The position numbers were made by a program, and so were the translations under genes. Below, piece after piece: positions 1 through 5,997 of a DNA stretch of 9,202 nucleotides. Source of the DNA: an uncultured Eubacteriales bacterium (lineage in GTDB: Bacteria; Bacillota; Clostridia; Oscillospirales; Oscillospiraceae); NCBI GenBank assembly GCA_900545515.1, contig UQZA01000054.1, positions 1 to 9,202 on the forward strand, given 5' to 3'. Numbering within the stretch: position 1 is the first letter of the stretch; the number at the start of each line of letters is the position of its first letter. The notes under the pieces were generated by a model. That model saw nothing but the letters and a program-made list of their open reading frames with translations. It was not told the origin of the DNA and did not search any database.

Positions 1-1
1 C

Positions 2-22
2 TACCTGGAGCAGCAGGGCTGA
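2..22 (+). CDS. 3' end of an unidentified gene (last six codons)
   Basis: The frame starting at base 2 reads Y-L-E-Q-Q-G and stops at TGA (20-22). A perfect hairpin begins 25 bases downstream, as expected for the end of a + strand gene. Six residues are too few to name a product. Both other + frames stay open past the window edge for a while, so the frame choice rests only on the stop-to-hairpin spacing. Confidence 0.3.
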   Translation, partial: YLEQQG

Positions 23-33
23 GAACCTGCCAC

Positions 34-183
34 TCATAAACATCCAAGCACAAAGGGACCCGGCTGATGCCGGGTCCCTTTGTGCCAACGATAGATGTTC
101 TGTCTGGAGGTTTTGTAGCGGATGGCTACCTGTGTGACGCCATCCTGGAAAAAATACTCGATTACCGCTTGTTTAAAGCGCAT
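34..183 (-). pseudogene. Truncated transposase, N-terminal helix-turn-helix only
   Basis: The - strand frame from ATG 183 begins MRFKQAVIEYFF and continues through GVTQVAIRYKTSRQNIYRW. This matches the first helix-turn-helix of Firmicutes insertion-sequence transposases, which typically read RFKQAVIEY, then GVTKAAIRY, then NRQYIYRW. Recognisable similarity ends at about residue 33 (bases 85-87), where the reading frame enters the 17-bp hairpin. The remaining 16 codons to the TAA at 34-36 are translated hairpin and flank. A full transposase of this type has several hundred residues and a DDE catalytic domain; none of that is here. An ACAGG sequence lies just upstream of the ATG. I read it as a deletion remnant whose breakpoint fell at the neighbouring terminator. 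The family is assigned from memory of the motif. Confidence 0.6.
48..85 (+). terminator. Perfect 17-bp hairpin, probable terminator of the left-edge gene
   Basis: Bases 48-64 and 69-85 are exact reverse complements with a four-base loop (TGAT). The GC-rich core is flanked by AAA on the left arm and TTT on the right arm, the usual layout of an intrinsic terminator. The U tract is short: TTT is followed by GTG inside the stem. It could work from either strand. On the + strand it follows the stop at 22. On the - strand it lies inside the broken transposase frame. Confidence 0.65.
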
Positions 184-288
184 ATCCTGTGTGCTCTAAT
201 TTATGGCGAATAGAGTGGCATCTGCCTTTCGGCTTTGCCCGGACAACCCAAGCATAACACAGGCTATCCCTAATTTGCTGCCGTTTTC

Positions 289-915
289 TCAGGCGTTTTG
301 CTCCTTTTTCTGCTGCTTGGAGGGCAGCTGCTTGTTGTCAATGTCTCCCTCGGCCCAGCCCTGATCCTTCTGGCACACCGGACATTTGGCGTAGGGCTTC
401 TCCGCCACATAGCTATAGCCACAGTTGAGACAGCGCCAGACTATGGGCTGAGGCTTCTGGTACAGGGTTCCGCCGGTCAGCTGGCTGTGGGCCTGCTGGA
501 ATACATTGTGATGCAGGCCCTCAATGGTGGCGATTTGTTCAAACAGACGGGCTACGTCCTGGAAGCCCTCCCGTTTGGCCAACTCAGCAAAGGCGGGGTA
601 GGCGGTGGTGAACTCCTCCAGCTCGCCGGCTGCGGCGAAGGCCAGATTTTGGGCCGTGCTGCCCAGGGGGAAGGGGTAGCCGGCGTCAATGTGGATGTTT
701 TCCTGAGGTGCAGGTGCATGCTTCTGGATCATCTCCAGGAATTCCTCACCATGAACCTTTTCGTTGTCTGCCGTTTCCTGGAAGATACGGGCCAGGTATT
801 CCTGCCCTTCCTTCCGGGCAATGTCGGCGTAAATGGTATACCGGTTGCGGGCCTGGGATTCACCGGCGAAAGCCCGGGCCAGGTTAATGCGGGTTTCTGA
901 TTGCATGAAATCCAT
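289..915 (-). CDS. rbr: Rubrerythrin
   Basis: A 208-residue non-haem di-iron protein that reduces hydrogen peroxide in the cytoplasm of anaerobes, using electrons passed through its rubredoxin-like domain. The ferritin-like four-helix part covers about residues 5-145. Expected iron ligands are visible: E19 (in GESQARNRY), E52-x-x-H55, E98 and E101, and E132-x-x-H135. The C-terminal rubredoxin-type site is C162-x-x-C165 and C178-x-x-C181. The protein is slightly longer than usual because of a Lys/Gln-rich tail after residue 194. ATG 915 is chosen because GGAGGG (923-928) lies 7 bases upstream. An in-frame ATG at 930 overlaps that ribosome binding site, and the frame further upstream to 1314 runs antisense-like through the next gene. 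A terminator separates it from the CrtO-like gene upstream, so it probably has its own promoter, but I found no convincing one. No strong terminator is visible after the stop. Confidence 0.95.
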   Translation of the reverse strand: MDFMQSETRINLARAFAGESQARNRYTIYADIARKEGQEYLARIFQETADNEKVHGEEFLEMIQKHAPAPQENIHIDAGYPFPLGSTAQNLAFAAAGELEEFTTAYPAFAELAKREGFQDVARLFEQIATIEGLHHNVFQQAHSQLTGGTLYQKPQPIVWRCLNCGYSYVAEKPYAKCPVCQKDQGWAEGDIDNKQLPSKQQKKEQNA

Positions 916-922
916 AAAAAAT

Positions 923-928
923 CCCTCC
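923..928 (-). promoter_or_regulatory. Ribosome binding site that fixes the rubrerythrin start
   Basis: GGAGGG on the - strand lies 7 bases before ATG 915. The alternative ATG at 930 uses bases of this same element, so it cannot be served by it. The mature N-terminus should therefore be MDFMQS. Confidence 0.85.
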
Positions 929-973
929 ATTTTGGAACGCTTTTGATAGCATACCCGAGGGGAGGGAGGCTTA

Positions 974-1018
974 TACAAAAACTCCAAAGCATTGCCGGAG
1001 GGCAACGCTCTGGAGTTT
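974..1018 (-). terminator. Intrinsic terminator of the CrtO-like gene
   Basis: Bases 979-996 pair with 1001-1018 around a four-base loop (997-1000). In the - strand transcript the 18-bp stem is complete, with two G-U wobbles (987/1010 and 991/1006). In the + strand transcript these would be A-C mismatches, so the hairpin is built for - strand transcription. Its 3' side runs into a T-rich tract. The 5' arm begins within the TAA stop codon (1017-1019) of the gene it ends. Confidence 0.85.
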
Positions 1019-1490
1019 ATTGTGGACTTAGCTTGCGGTTCAAAAGCCGCTGCAGGCGGGGGCGGTTGTACCGCTGGATGAAAATGAAGGGGAGGTTGCT
1101 CAGGGCATAGAGAACTGTGACGGCAGCGCCAAACCCGGTGGGAACGTAGCTGTACAGGGGGAAGCTTAGGAGCAGCAGACACCAGTGGACAAGCTCGGCC
1201 ACACAGGTTTCCTGGAGAAAGCGGACAAGACCGTCGATGCTGTCGTGGCCCTTCATCTGCTTGGTGAAGGTTTTCTTGGTGTGCTTGCTCTTGTCCGGCA
1301 GACGATCCTTCCAACGGCGAATGCCCATGGCCTCATAGACGCGGCCCTCTCGCTCCCAGGAGAAAGTACGGTAGGGGAAGCGGTCCCAGTGGAACCATTT
1401 GCGGGGCAGCGCCTCCCCCAGGATATGGGCCAAGATCCCAATCAGAGCGATGTATTTGATTATGGTGGTCAATTGGTTGAGAAAGCTCAT
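1017..1490 (-). CDS. CrtO-like membrane acyltransferase family protein
   Basis: A 157-residue integral membrane protein. It resembles the family of glycosyl-4,4'-diaponeurosporenoate acyltransferase (staphylococcal CrtO), the last enzyme of staphyloxanthin synthesis. Supporting features are a first membrane helix (about 10-28), the W32-F33-H34-W35 and W45-E46-R47-E48-G49-R50-x-Y52 segments, the GIRRWKDRLPD segment (56-66), the ETCVAELVHW segment (94-103), a second hydrophobic block (about 103-138) and the QRYNRPR signature (139-145). Other family members occur widely in Firmicutes without carotenoid genes, and their substrate is not known to me. No carotenoid, squalene or glycosyltransferase gene is in this window, so the literal enzyme name should not be carried over. 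ATG 1490 has GGGAG 8 bases upstream. It is a single-gene unit with its own promoter and terminator. Confidence 0.7.
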   Translation of the reverse strand: MSFLNQLTTIIKYIALIGILAHILGEALPRKWFHWDRFPYRTFSWEREGRVYEAMGIRRWKDRLPDKSKHTKKTFTKQMKGHDSIDGLVRFLQETCVAELVHWCLLLLSFPLYSYVPTGFGAAVTVLYALSNLPFIFIQRYNRPRLQRLLNRKLSPQ

Positions 1491-1541
1491 AGCGTCTTCT
1501 CCCGCGACAAATCCCGGTTTGCTGAAAATCCTTTATATTTG

Positions 1542-1573
1542 CCCTGGCTGCGGCACGCTGTGGGAAGCCAGGG
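1542..1573 (-). repeat. Inverted repeat in the leader of the CrtO-like gene
   Basis: CCCTGGCT (1542-1549) and AGCCAGGG (1566-1573) form an 8-bp stem with a 16-base loop. It sits in the roughly 117-base untranslated leader between the predicted promoter and ATG 1490. It may be an RNA leader structure or an operator. There is no U tract, so it is not a simple terminator. Confidence 0.5.
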
Positions 1574-1613
1574 AAGTGCCCCAAGCGATACTTGACGGGA
1601 AATTCAGGGCTTC

Positions 1614-1642
1614 ATTATATCCCACAGATGCCCGTTTGTCCA
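1614..1642 (-). promoter_or_regulatory. Promoter for the CrtO-like gene
   Basis: On the - strand, TGGACA (1637-1642) and a perfect TATAAT (1614-1619) are separated by 17 bases. Transcription should start near 1607, leaving a leader of about 117 bases before ATG 1490. The promoter lies just beyond the folA stop codon. Confidence 0.7.
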
Positions 1643-1685
1643 GATGGAGCGTGCCACAAAAATGGAAAAATGAGGAAATTCGGAG

Positions 1686-2177
1686 TCAAAACCGATGTGA
1701 GCACCGGGTGTATACACAAAAACGGTAGGAAATTCCCTCCTCCCAGCACTGAGGGCCGGCATCGGCGCAGACCCAGTCCGGGTCTTGGTCCAGATTGGGG
1801 AAGAATACATCGGAGGGAGGACAAGCCCCCACCTTGGTGACATAAACCCGGGTGCAGAAGGGCAGCATGGCCCCATATACGGAGGCTCCGCCGATGACAA
1901 AAACCGCTTTCTGACCGGCAACAGCTGCAAGGGCTTCCCCCGGGCTGTGGACAATCCGGGCTCCGGGAATTTCCGGATTTCCCCGGGTGAGGACTAAATT
2001 CACCCGGTTGGGCAGGGGGCGGCCCCCGGGAAAATCTCCCAGGGTTTTCCGTCCCACAATGACCCAGGCATTTTGGGTTTTTTCCCGGAAGTACCGCCGG
2101 TCCGCAGAGAGCGCCACAGGTTGGGTCCCCTCTGCGCCAATGCCCCAGTCCTCATATACGGCTACGATGGCGTCCAT
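1686..2177 (-). CDS. folA: Dihydrofolate reductase
   Basis: A 163-residue cytoplasmic enzyme that reduces dihydrofolate to tetrahydrofolate with NADPH. It regenerates the folate oxidised by ThyA, encoded immediately upstream. Visible landmarks are the N-terminal strand AIVAVYEDWGIG, the likely catalytic acid D26, the cofactor loop VGRKTLGDFPGGRPLPNR (41-58) and the second NADPH site VFVIGGASVYGAMLP (G95-G96). The length is normal for the family. At position 46 a Leu replaces the Trp or similar residue often seen after GRKT. ATG 2177 is chosen over the in-frame GTG at 2183, because that GTG is partly the ribosome binding site GGAGG (2183-2187), 5 bases before the ATG. The gene is 9 bases from thyA and shares its transcript. 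I saw no clear terminator after the stop. Confidence 0.95.
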   Translation of the reverse strand: MDAIVAVYEDWGIGAEGTQPVALSADRRYFREKTQNAWVIVGRKTLGDFPGGRPLPNRVNLVLTRGNPEIPGARIVHSPGEALAAVAGQKAVFVIGGASVYGAMLPFCTRVYVTKVGACPPSDVFFPNLDQDPDWVCADAGPQCWEEGISYRFCVYTRCSHRF

Positions 2178-2182
2178 GGGCA

Positions 2183-2187
2183 CCTCC
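2183..2187 (-). promoter_or_regulatory. folA ribosome binding site overlapping the thyA stop
   Basis: GGAGG begins on the last base of the thyA stop codon (TAG, 2187-2189), and ATG 2177 follows 5 bases later. Ribosomes finishing thyA are therefore placed directly on the folA start, which suggests translational coupling. Confidence 0.8.
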
Positions 2188-3017
2188 TATATGGCGACGG
2201 GAATCTTCTCGTCGAAGGGGGCCCACTGGTAGCCCTCCAGATGAAAGCTCTCGGGAGTAAAGTGGTAGAAGTCGGTGATGGACGGGTCCATACGGAATTT
2301 GGGGGCGGGATAGCTGGGGTTTTCCAACATATTCCGTACCAGGGGAATATGGCGGTCATAAATGTGGCAGTCGGCAATCACGTGGACCAGCTCCCCGGCC
2401 TCCAGGCCTGAGACCTGGGCAAACATGTGCAGCAGGACGGCATACTGACAGACGTTCCAGTTGTTGGCTGTGAGCATGTCCTGGGAGCGCTGGTTCAAAA
2501 TGGCGTTGAGGGTGTTGCCGGATACGTTAAAGGTCACGGAATAGGCGCAGGGGTACAGGTGCATCTCATGGAGGTCCTGAAAATTATACAGGTTAGTGAG
2601 GATGCGCCGGGAGGCGGGGTTGTGTTTCAGGTCATACAGGACCCGGTCCACCTGGTCAAATTCTCCCTCGGGGTACTGGTATTTGACGCCCAGCTGATAG
2701 CCGTAGGCTTTGCCAATGGAGCCGGTCTCATCGGCCCAGCTGTCCCAGATGTGACTGCCCAGGTCGTGGATATTATTGGACTTTTTCTGCCAGATCCACA
2801 AAAGCTCCCGAATGCAGCTCTGAAAAGCGGTGCGCCGCAGGGTCATGACGGGAAACTCCTCCCGCAGGTCATACCGGTTTACTACGCCAAATTTCTTCAC
2901 GGTGTGGGCCGGCGCCCCGTCGTCCCAATGGGGGCGCACCCTTTGGCCGGTGTCCCAGACGCCGTGCTCCAAAATATCCAGGCAGGTTGCCCGGTACAGC
3001 TCGTCCGCTTTGCTCAT
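2187..3017 (-). CDS. thyA: Thymidylate synthase (ThyA type)
   Basis: A 276-residue cytoplasmic enzyme that methylates dUMP to dTMP with methylene-tetrahydrofolate, producing dihydrofolate for FolA. The catalytic cysteine is C157 in LYPCAY. The paired arginines are R137-R138, the nucleotide-binding block is N175-QRSQDM, and DCHIYDRH carries the late conserved His/Tyr. The active-site context LYPCAYSVTF differs from the common LPPCH form but is familiar in clostridial ThyA proteins. Length is close to the usual 264-280. ATG 3017 has AGGAG 10 bases upstream. An in-frame start at 3062 would fall at the predicted promoter and is rejected. It is the first gene of a two-gene dTMP/folate operon. Confidence 0.97.
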   Translation of the reverse strand: MSKADELYRATCLDILEHGVWDTGQRVRPHWDDGAPAHTVKKFGVVNRYDLREEFPVMTLRRTAFQSCIRELLWIWQKKSNNIHDLGSHIWDSWADETGSIGKAYGYQLGVKYQYPEGEFDQVDRVLYDLKHNPASRRILTNLYNFQDLHEMHLYPCAYSVTFNVSGNTLNAILNQRSQDMLTANNWNVCQYAVLLHMFAQVSGLEAGELVHVIADCHIYDRHIPLVRNMLENPSYPAPKFRMDPSITDFYHFTPESFHLEGYQWAPFDEKIPVAI

Positions 3018-3052
3018 GGGTGAATCTCTCCTCTGTTTAGTTCCTTGCCCGT

Positions 3053-3082
3053 ATTCTACCACACTTGCCGGGAGTCTGGCAA
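3053..3082 (-). promoter_or_regulatory. Promoter of the thyA-folA operon
   Basis: TTGCCA (3077-3082) and TAGAAT (3053-3058) on the - strand are separated by 18 bases. The -10 box is preceded by TGG, an extended -10 element. The start point should lie about 30 bases before ATG 3017. Confidence 0.7.
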
Positions 3083-3123
3083 CGCCAAAATCCAGGGGAT
3101 TTGATGAGAATGGGCTGTCTCAT

Positions 3124-3158
3124 ATAAACACGGTGCAGGGAGCCATCCCTGCACCGTG
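3124..3158 (-). terminator. Intrinsic terminator after the PpiC-domain gene
   Basis: Bases 3129-3140 and 3147-3158 form a perfect 12-bp stem with a six-base loop. On the - strand it is followed by TTTATAT. It lies 8 bases past the stop codon at 3167 and closes that transcript before the thyA promoter. Confidence 0.85.
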
Positions 3159-3166
3159 CAGATGCG

Positions 3167-4675
3167 TTATTGAGAATTGGTGGTGCTGGTCTGTACCTTG
3201 CCCAGGACAATGGCGTCGTAGTCCACTTCGTAGGGGTGATTTTCCAGGCTGGTTTGCAGCAGTTGGGTGCTCCGCTCCTGCATCATCTGGGACTCAGCGG
3301 AGGTGTACCAGTAGGTTTTCTCACTGGCGCTGACAAAATACATAATATGGCAGCCAAATTGGGTCTCCACCAGGCCCGTGTCGCCGGCCTTGCGCGTGGG
3401 ATCGAAGCACCAGTCGTTGAATTCCGTCACCATCTGGTTGGGTGCAACGCCTTCGTAAAGGCCGCCATTGGAGACGGAGCCAGTATCTGCAGAATTGTCT
3501 TCCACCAGATCGGCAAAGCTGGCTTCGGTGGCTTCTCCGGCCAGCCATTGGTCGTAGAGCGCCTGGGCCTTTTCCTTGGCGGCGGCCAGCTGCTCCTCGG
3601 AGTAAACGGCGTTTCCGTTGTCGTCGGTGCCGGCTTTTTCCCCCTCCGGTTGGATCAAAATGTGACGGACATTGATGGTGGCCGGGGTCTCGTTTTTGTC
3701 AATGCCGTTCTGGGTGAAGGTCTCCTGATTCTCATCATAATAGGCCTCCACCTCTTCGGCGCTGGGGGTGAGGGCATCCATCTGGGAGTAGTAATAGTCC
3801 ATACTGGTCATATACAGCTCCATATAGGACTGATAAGTTTCGGCGGTGACGCCGGCGCCAAAATCGGCTTCCAGCATGGCCTGTACAGAGTCAAAACCGT
3901 ACTGCTGGGCGCTGGTTTCCAGCTGCTGGGCGCTGCTGTTCAGCTGAGTCTGGGTTCCCTCGGAAATGGTATAGCCAGCGGCCTCTGCATCCAGGCGCAC
4001 GGCCTGATACTGGGCCCAGGTCTGGAGGGCGTTGTCCAGGAAGAACTGCTCCCAGGTCATGGTGGTGCTGGACATGCCGCAGGTTTGCTCGTTCAGGGGC
4101 TTGGTGGTGTCCAGACCAATGTAGGCAATATAGCTGCTATAGTTATTGAGGAAGTCGTAATAGGACCTCCAGTAGAAGATCTGGAGCAGGCCGTTGCTGA
4201 GGGTGGCATCGCCCATCGTGGCTACGGCTTTGCTCAGCTCCGGGGTGATATCGTCCCCTTCGAAGGTATAGTCCTCCCGGACCAGAACGCCGGTAGGCTC
4301 TGCGGTCTCTTCCGGGGTGGTGTCTGTGGTGGAGGCGGTGGATTCAGCGGGTTCTGTGGGAAGGCTCTCTGCCGGTCGAGCCAGGAACCAAATGGCGACG
4401 GCGATGAGGGCCAGAACCAGGACTGCGCCGCCAATTACCAGGGCGAGCTTTTTCCGATTCACAGGCTTAGGCTGGGAATCGGAAGCCTCCCCTGGCGACG
4501 GAAGGTCTTGCTCCGGCGATCCGCTGGACTCTTCCGGGGTGGCGGGGGCTTGCGCAGTCTCCTCCGGGGAGAAGGCAATGGTCTCAGTCTCCTCCGGCAG
4601 GCTGTTGTCCCAGCCACAGCTGGGGCAGACGGAATTGCCATCCTCCAGGGGGGCTTGGCAGTGTTTACAATTCAT
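3167..4675 (-). CDS. Zinc-ribbon, membrane-anchored PpiC-type peptidyl-prolyl isomerase
   Basis: A 502-residue protein, probably an extracytoplasmic folding factor related in role to PrsA. A zinc ribbon lies at the extreme N-terminus (C3-x-x-C6 and C17-x-x-C20). An acidic, Pro/Ser/Thr/Glu-rich linker (about 25-72) is followed by N-R-K-K and one transmembrane helix (about 77-98). The rest should be outside the cell: a second Thr/Pro/Glu-rich linker (about 101-130), a helical SurA-like segment (about 145-320), then a parvulin domain (about 333-450) with NVRHILIQ (H338), SNGGLYEG and FGCHIMYF (H443). There is no lipobox cysteine, so it is anchored by the helix with the ribbon inside, unlike lipoprotein PrsA. 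ATG 4675 has AGAGG 7 bases upstream. The frame to 4765 crosses the promoter and is rejected. It is a single-gene transcript. Confidence 0.9.
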   Translation of the reverse strand: MNCKHCQAPLEDGNSVCPSCGWDNSLPEETETIAFSPEETAQAPATPEESSGSPEQDLPSPGEASDSQPKPVNRKKLALVIGGAVLVLALIAVAIWFLARPAESLPTEPAESTASTTDTTPEETAEPTGVLVREDYTFEGDDITPELSKAVATMGDATLSNGLLQIFYWRSYYDFLNNYSSYIAYIGLDTTKPLNEQTCGMSSTTMTWEQFFLDNALQTWAQYQAVRLDAEAAGYTISEGTQTQLNSSAQQLETSAQQYGFDSVQAMLEADFGAGVTAETYQSYMELYMTSMDYYYSQMDALTPSAEEVEAYYDENQETFTQNGIDKNETPATINVRHILIQPEGEKAGTDDNGNAVYSEEQLAAAKEKAQALYDQWLAGEATEASFADLVEDNSADTGSVSNGGLYEGVAPNQMVTEFNDWCFDPTRKAGDTGLVETQFGCHIMYFVSASEKTYWYTSAESQMMQERSTQLLQTSLENHPYEVDYDAIVLGKVQTSTTNSQ

Positions 4676-4736
4676 GAATTGACCTCTTTTCTTCCCTGGG
4701 ACGCGGACAGACCGAGACCTGGGGCATATTTCTTTC

Positions 4737-4765
4737 AATATAGCACGGAAAGAGCACCAATGCAA
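4737..4765 (-). promoter_or_regulatory. Proximal promoter of the PpiC-domain gene
   Basis: On the - strand, TTGCAT (4760-4765) and TATATT (4737-4742) are separated by 17 bases, with TGC before the -10 box (extended -10). The start should lie near 4730, about 55 bases before ATG 4675. Confidence 0.7.
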
Positions 4766-4820
4766 GGTAAAGTTCCAGGGAAATATGAGAAGAGGTTGAA
4801 TTTTCTGTAAACAACGGAGC

Positions 4821-4840
4821 GGGCAGTCTAAAATCTGCCC
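4821..4840. repeat. Short inverted repeat between the divergent promoters
   Basis: GGGCAG (4821-4826) and CTGCCC (4835-4840) form a 6-bp stem with an eight-base AT-rich loop. It lies downstream of the distal - promoter and upstream of the proximal one, so it would be in the leader of the longer transcript. It could be an operator or a weak attenuator. The stem is too short for a firm call. Confidence 0.35.
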
Positions 4841-4854
4841 TTTGCTGGATGTGC

Positions 4855-4883
4855 AGAATAAAATCTAAGGCGCCTCTTGTCAA
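4855..4883 (-). promoter_or_regulatory. Possible distal - strand promoter with a consensus -35 box
   Basis: TTGACA (4878-4883) is the exact -35 consensus. A TATTCT (4855-4860, four of six matches) follows at 17 bases. It would give a second, longer transcript of the PpiC-domain gene with a leader of about 175 bases. The weak -10 box limits confidence. Confidence 0.4.
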
Positions 4884-4906
4884 ATCCTCAGGCAATGGGC
4901 TATAAT
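4877..4906 (+). promoter_or_regulatory. Promoter of the asparaginase gene
   Basis: TTGTCA (4877-4882) and a perfect TATAAT (4901-4906) are separated by 18 bases on the + strand. Transcription should start near 4913, about 50 bases before ATG 4964. Its -35 box overlaps by five bases the -35 box of a possible - strand promoter. Confidence 0.75.
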
Positions 4907-4963
4907 AGATGCCAACCGAGAGACTGCGTCTTCGGCCTATTTCCGACAGGAGGTTCCCTTTCT

Positions 4964-5968
4964 ATGAATTGCCCGGAGAAAAAGCACATCCTGCTCATTA
5001 CCACCGGCGGTACCATTGCCTCCATGCCCGGCGGCCAGGGGCTGGAGCCACGCCGCAGCGATGTTTTGGAGCGCGAGCTAAATCAGCTCCGTACTTATTA
5101 CCACATTTCCATACAGGACCTCATGTGCCTGGACTCCTCCAACATTCAGCCGGAGGAATGGGTGATCATTGCCCGGGCGATCTTCGAGGCGCGGGAGGAC
5201 TATGATGGCATTGTGGTCTCTCATGGGACGGATACCATGGCCTACACGGCGTCAATGGCCACATTTATGTTAGAGAATATCAACCTGCCTGTGGTATTCA
5301 CGGGTTCGCAGCTGCCTTTGGCCGATTTTCTCTCCGATGCGCCCTCCAATCTCCGCACGGCCTTTGCCATGGCAGCTTCCGGCAAGCCGGGGGTGTTTCT
5401 GGCATTTGACCGGAAGATTATGCTGGGCTGCCGGGCAGTGAAGGTCCGGGCCTCGGGCTTTTCCGCCTTTGAAAGCATCAACAGCCACTATGTGGGACGG
5501 GTCACGGCTATGGGGTTGGAGCTGGATGAGACCATGCTGCCCCGGATCACCGGCCCGGCCCGGTTTCTGCCCCAGGCCAGCCGCCAGGTGTTCCTGCTGA
5601 AGCTGACTCCGGGTGTGGACCCCAGTATCTTTGATGTCCTGGTGGATTTGGGCTATCGGGGGATCGTCATTGAGGCATTTGGCCTGGGCGGGATGCATTT
5701 CCTCCACCGGAATCCGGGCCGGGGGATTCGGGGGGCAGTGGACCGGGGCGTCAGCGTGGTGGTCTGCTCCCAGTGCCTGTATGACAGCAGCAACCTGAAT
5801 GTCTATCAGGTGGGGAAAAAGCTGCTGGAAATGGGGGTCATCCAGGGAGGAGACATGACCACAGAGGCCGCTATGACCAAGCTGATGTGGGCTTTGGGCC
5901 AGGGATTCCAGCCGGAGGAGATCCGCGCCCTGTTTTTGCGGAGCCTGGCTGGGGAGATTACGCTTTAG
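4964..5968 (+). CDS. ansA: L-asparaginase, type I (cytoplasmic)
   Basis: A 334-residue enzyme that hydrolyses L-asparagine to aspartate and ammonia. The two family signatures are present: ITTGGTIAS with nucleophile T17, and VVSHGTDTM with T89-D90, the second catalytic Thr and its Asp. A likely catalytic lysine is K160 in AVKVRASGF. There is no signal peptide and the N-terminus is only a few residues ahead of the first strand, which fits the cytoplasmic type I form, as does the length. ATG 4964 has AGGAGG (4948-4953) 10 bases upstream. The longer frame from 4877 starts at the -35 box and is rejected. No strong terminator follows, so some transcripts may read into the pyrophosphatase gene 97 bases downstream. 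A glutaminase-asparaginase cannot be excluded from motifs alone. Confidence 0.95.
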   Translation: MNCPEKKHILLITTGGTIASMPGGQGLEPRRSDVLERELNQLRTYYHISIQDLMCLDSSNIQPEEWVIIARAIFEAREDYDGIVVSHGTDTMAYTASMATFMLENINLPVVFTGSQLPLADFLSDAPSNLRTAFAMAASGKPGVFLAFDRKIMLGCRAVKVRASGFSAFESINSHYVGRVTAMGLELDETMLPRITGPARFLPQASRQVFLLKLTPGVDPSIFDVLVDLGYRGIVIEAFGLGGMHFLHRNPGRGIRGAVDRGVSVVVCSQCLYDSSNLNVYQVGKKLLEMGVIQGGDMTTEAAMTKLMWALGQGFQPEEIRALFLRSLAGEITL

Positions 5969-5997
5969 AATTTTTCCCAGAATTCTTCTGCTTTTTC

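Noticed and set aside
184..288. Possible rubrerythrin terminator or IS end
   Set aside because: Only a 3-bp GCC/GGC stem around GAAA and scattered short repeats are visible. There is no stem with a U tract and no terminal inverted repeat.
298..900. 200-codon + strand frame opposite rubrerythrin
   Set aside because: It mirrors a well-supported rubrerythrin with all metal ligands and has no ribosome binding site or family resemblance.
916..1314. N-terminal extension of rubrerythrin to 1314
   Set aside because: The extension crosses the terminator at 979-1018 and the CrtO-like gene. Its Pro/Arg/Ser-rich sequence is not part of the family. The ribosome binding site at 923-928 sets the start at 915.
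1528..1728. CPGCG-containing + strand frame that looked like a zinc ribbon
   Set aside because: The Cys pair comes from the inverted repeat in the leader. No second Cys pair follows, there is no ribosome binding site, and the frame lies antisense to a promoter and to folA.
2427..3023. 198-codon + strand frame opposite thyA
   Set aside because: It is a shadow of the thyA coding strand with no motif of its own.
3170..4810. 546-codon open frame on the + strand opposite the PpiC-domain gene
   Set aside because: It is antisense across almost the whole real gene. The sequence is Gly/Leu/Val-rich with no recognisable domain, as expected from the codon bias of the opposite strand, and it runs over the gene's promoter.
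4665..4895. 76-codon - strand frame in the divergent intergenic region
   Set aside because: It runs through all three predicted promoters, has no supported start, and overlaps the PpiC-domain gene in another frame.
4877..4963. Asparaginase start at 4877
   Set aside because: The proposed TTG is the promoter -35 box and would lie upstream of the transcript. AGGAGG at 4948-4953 serves ATG 4964.
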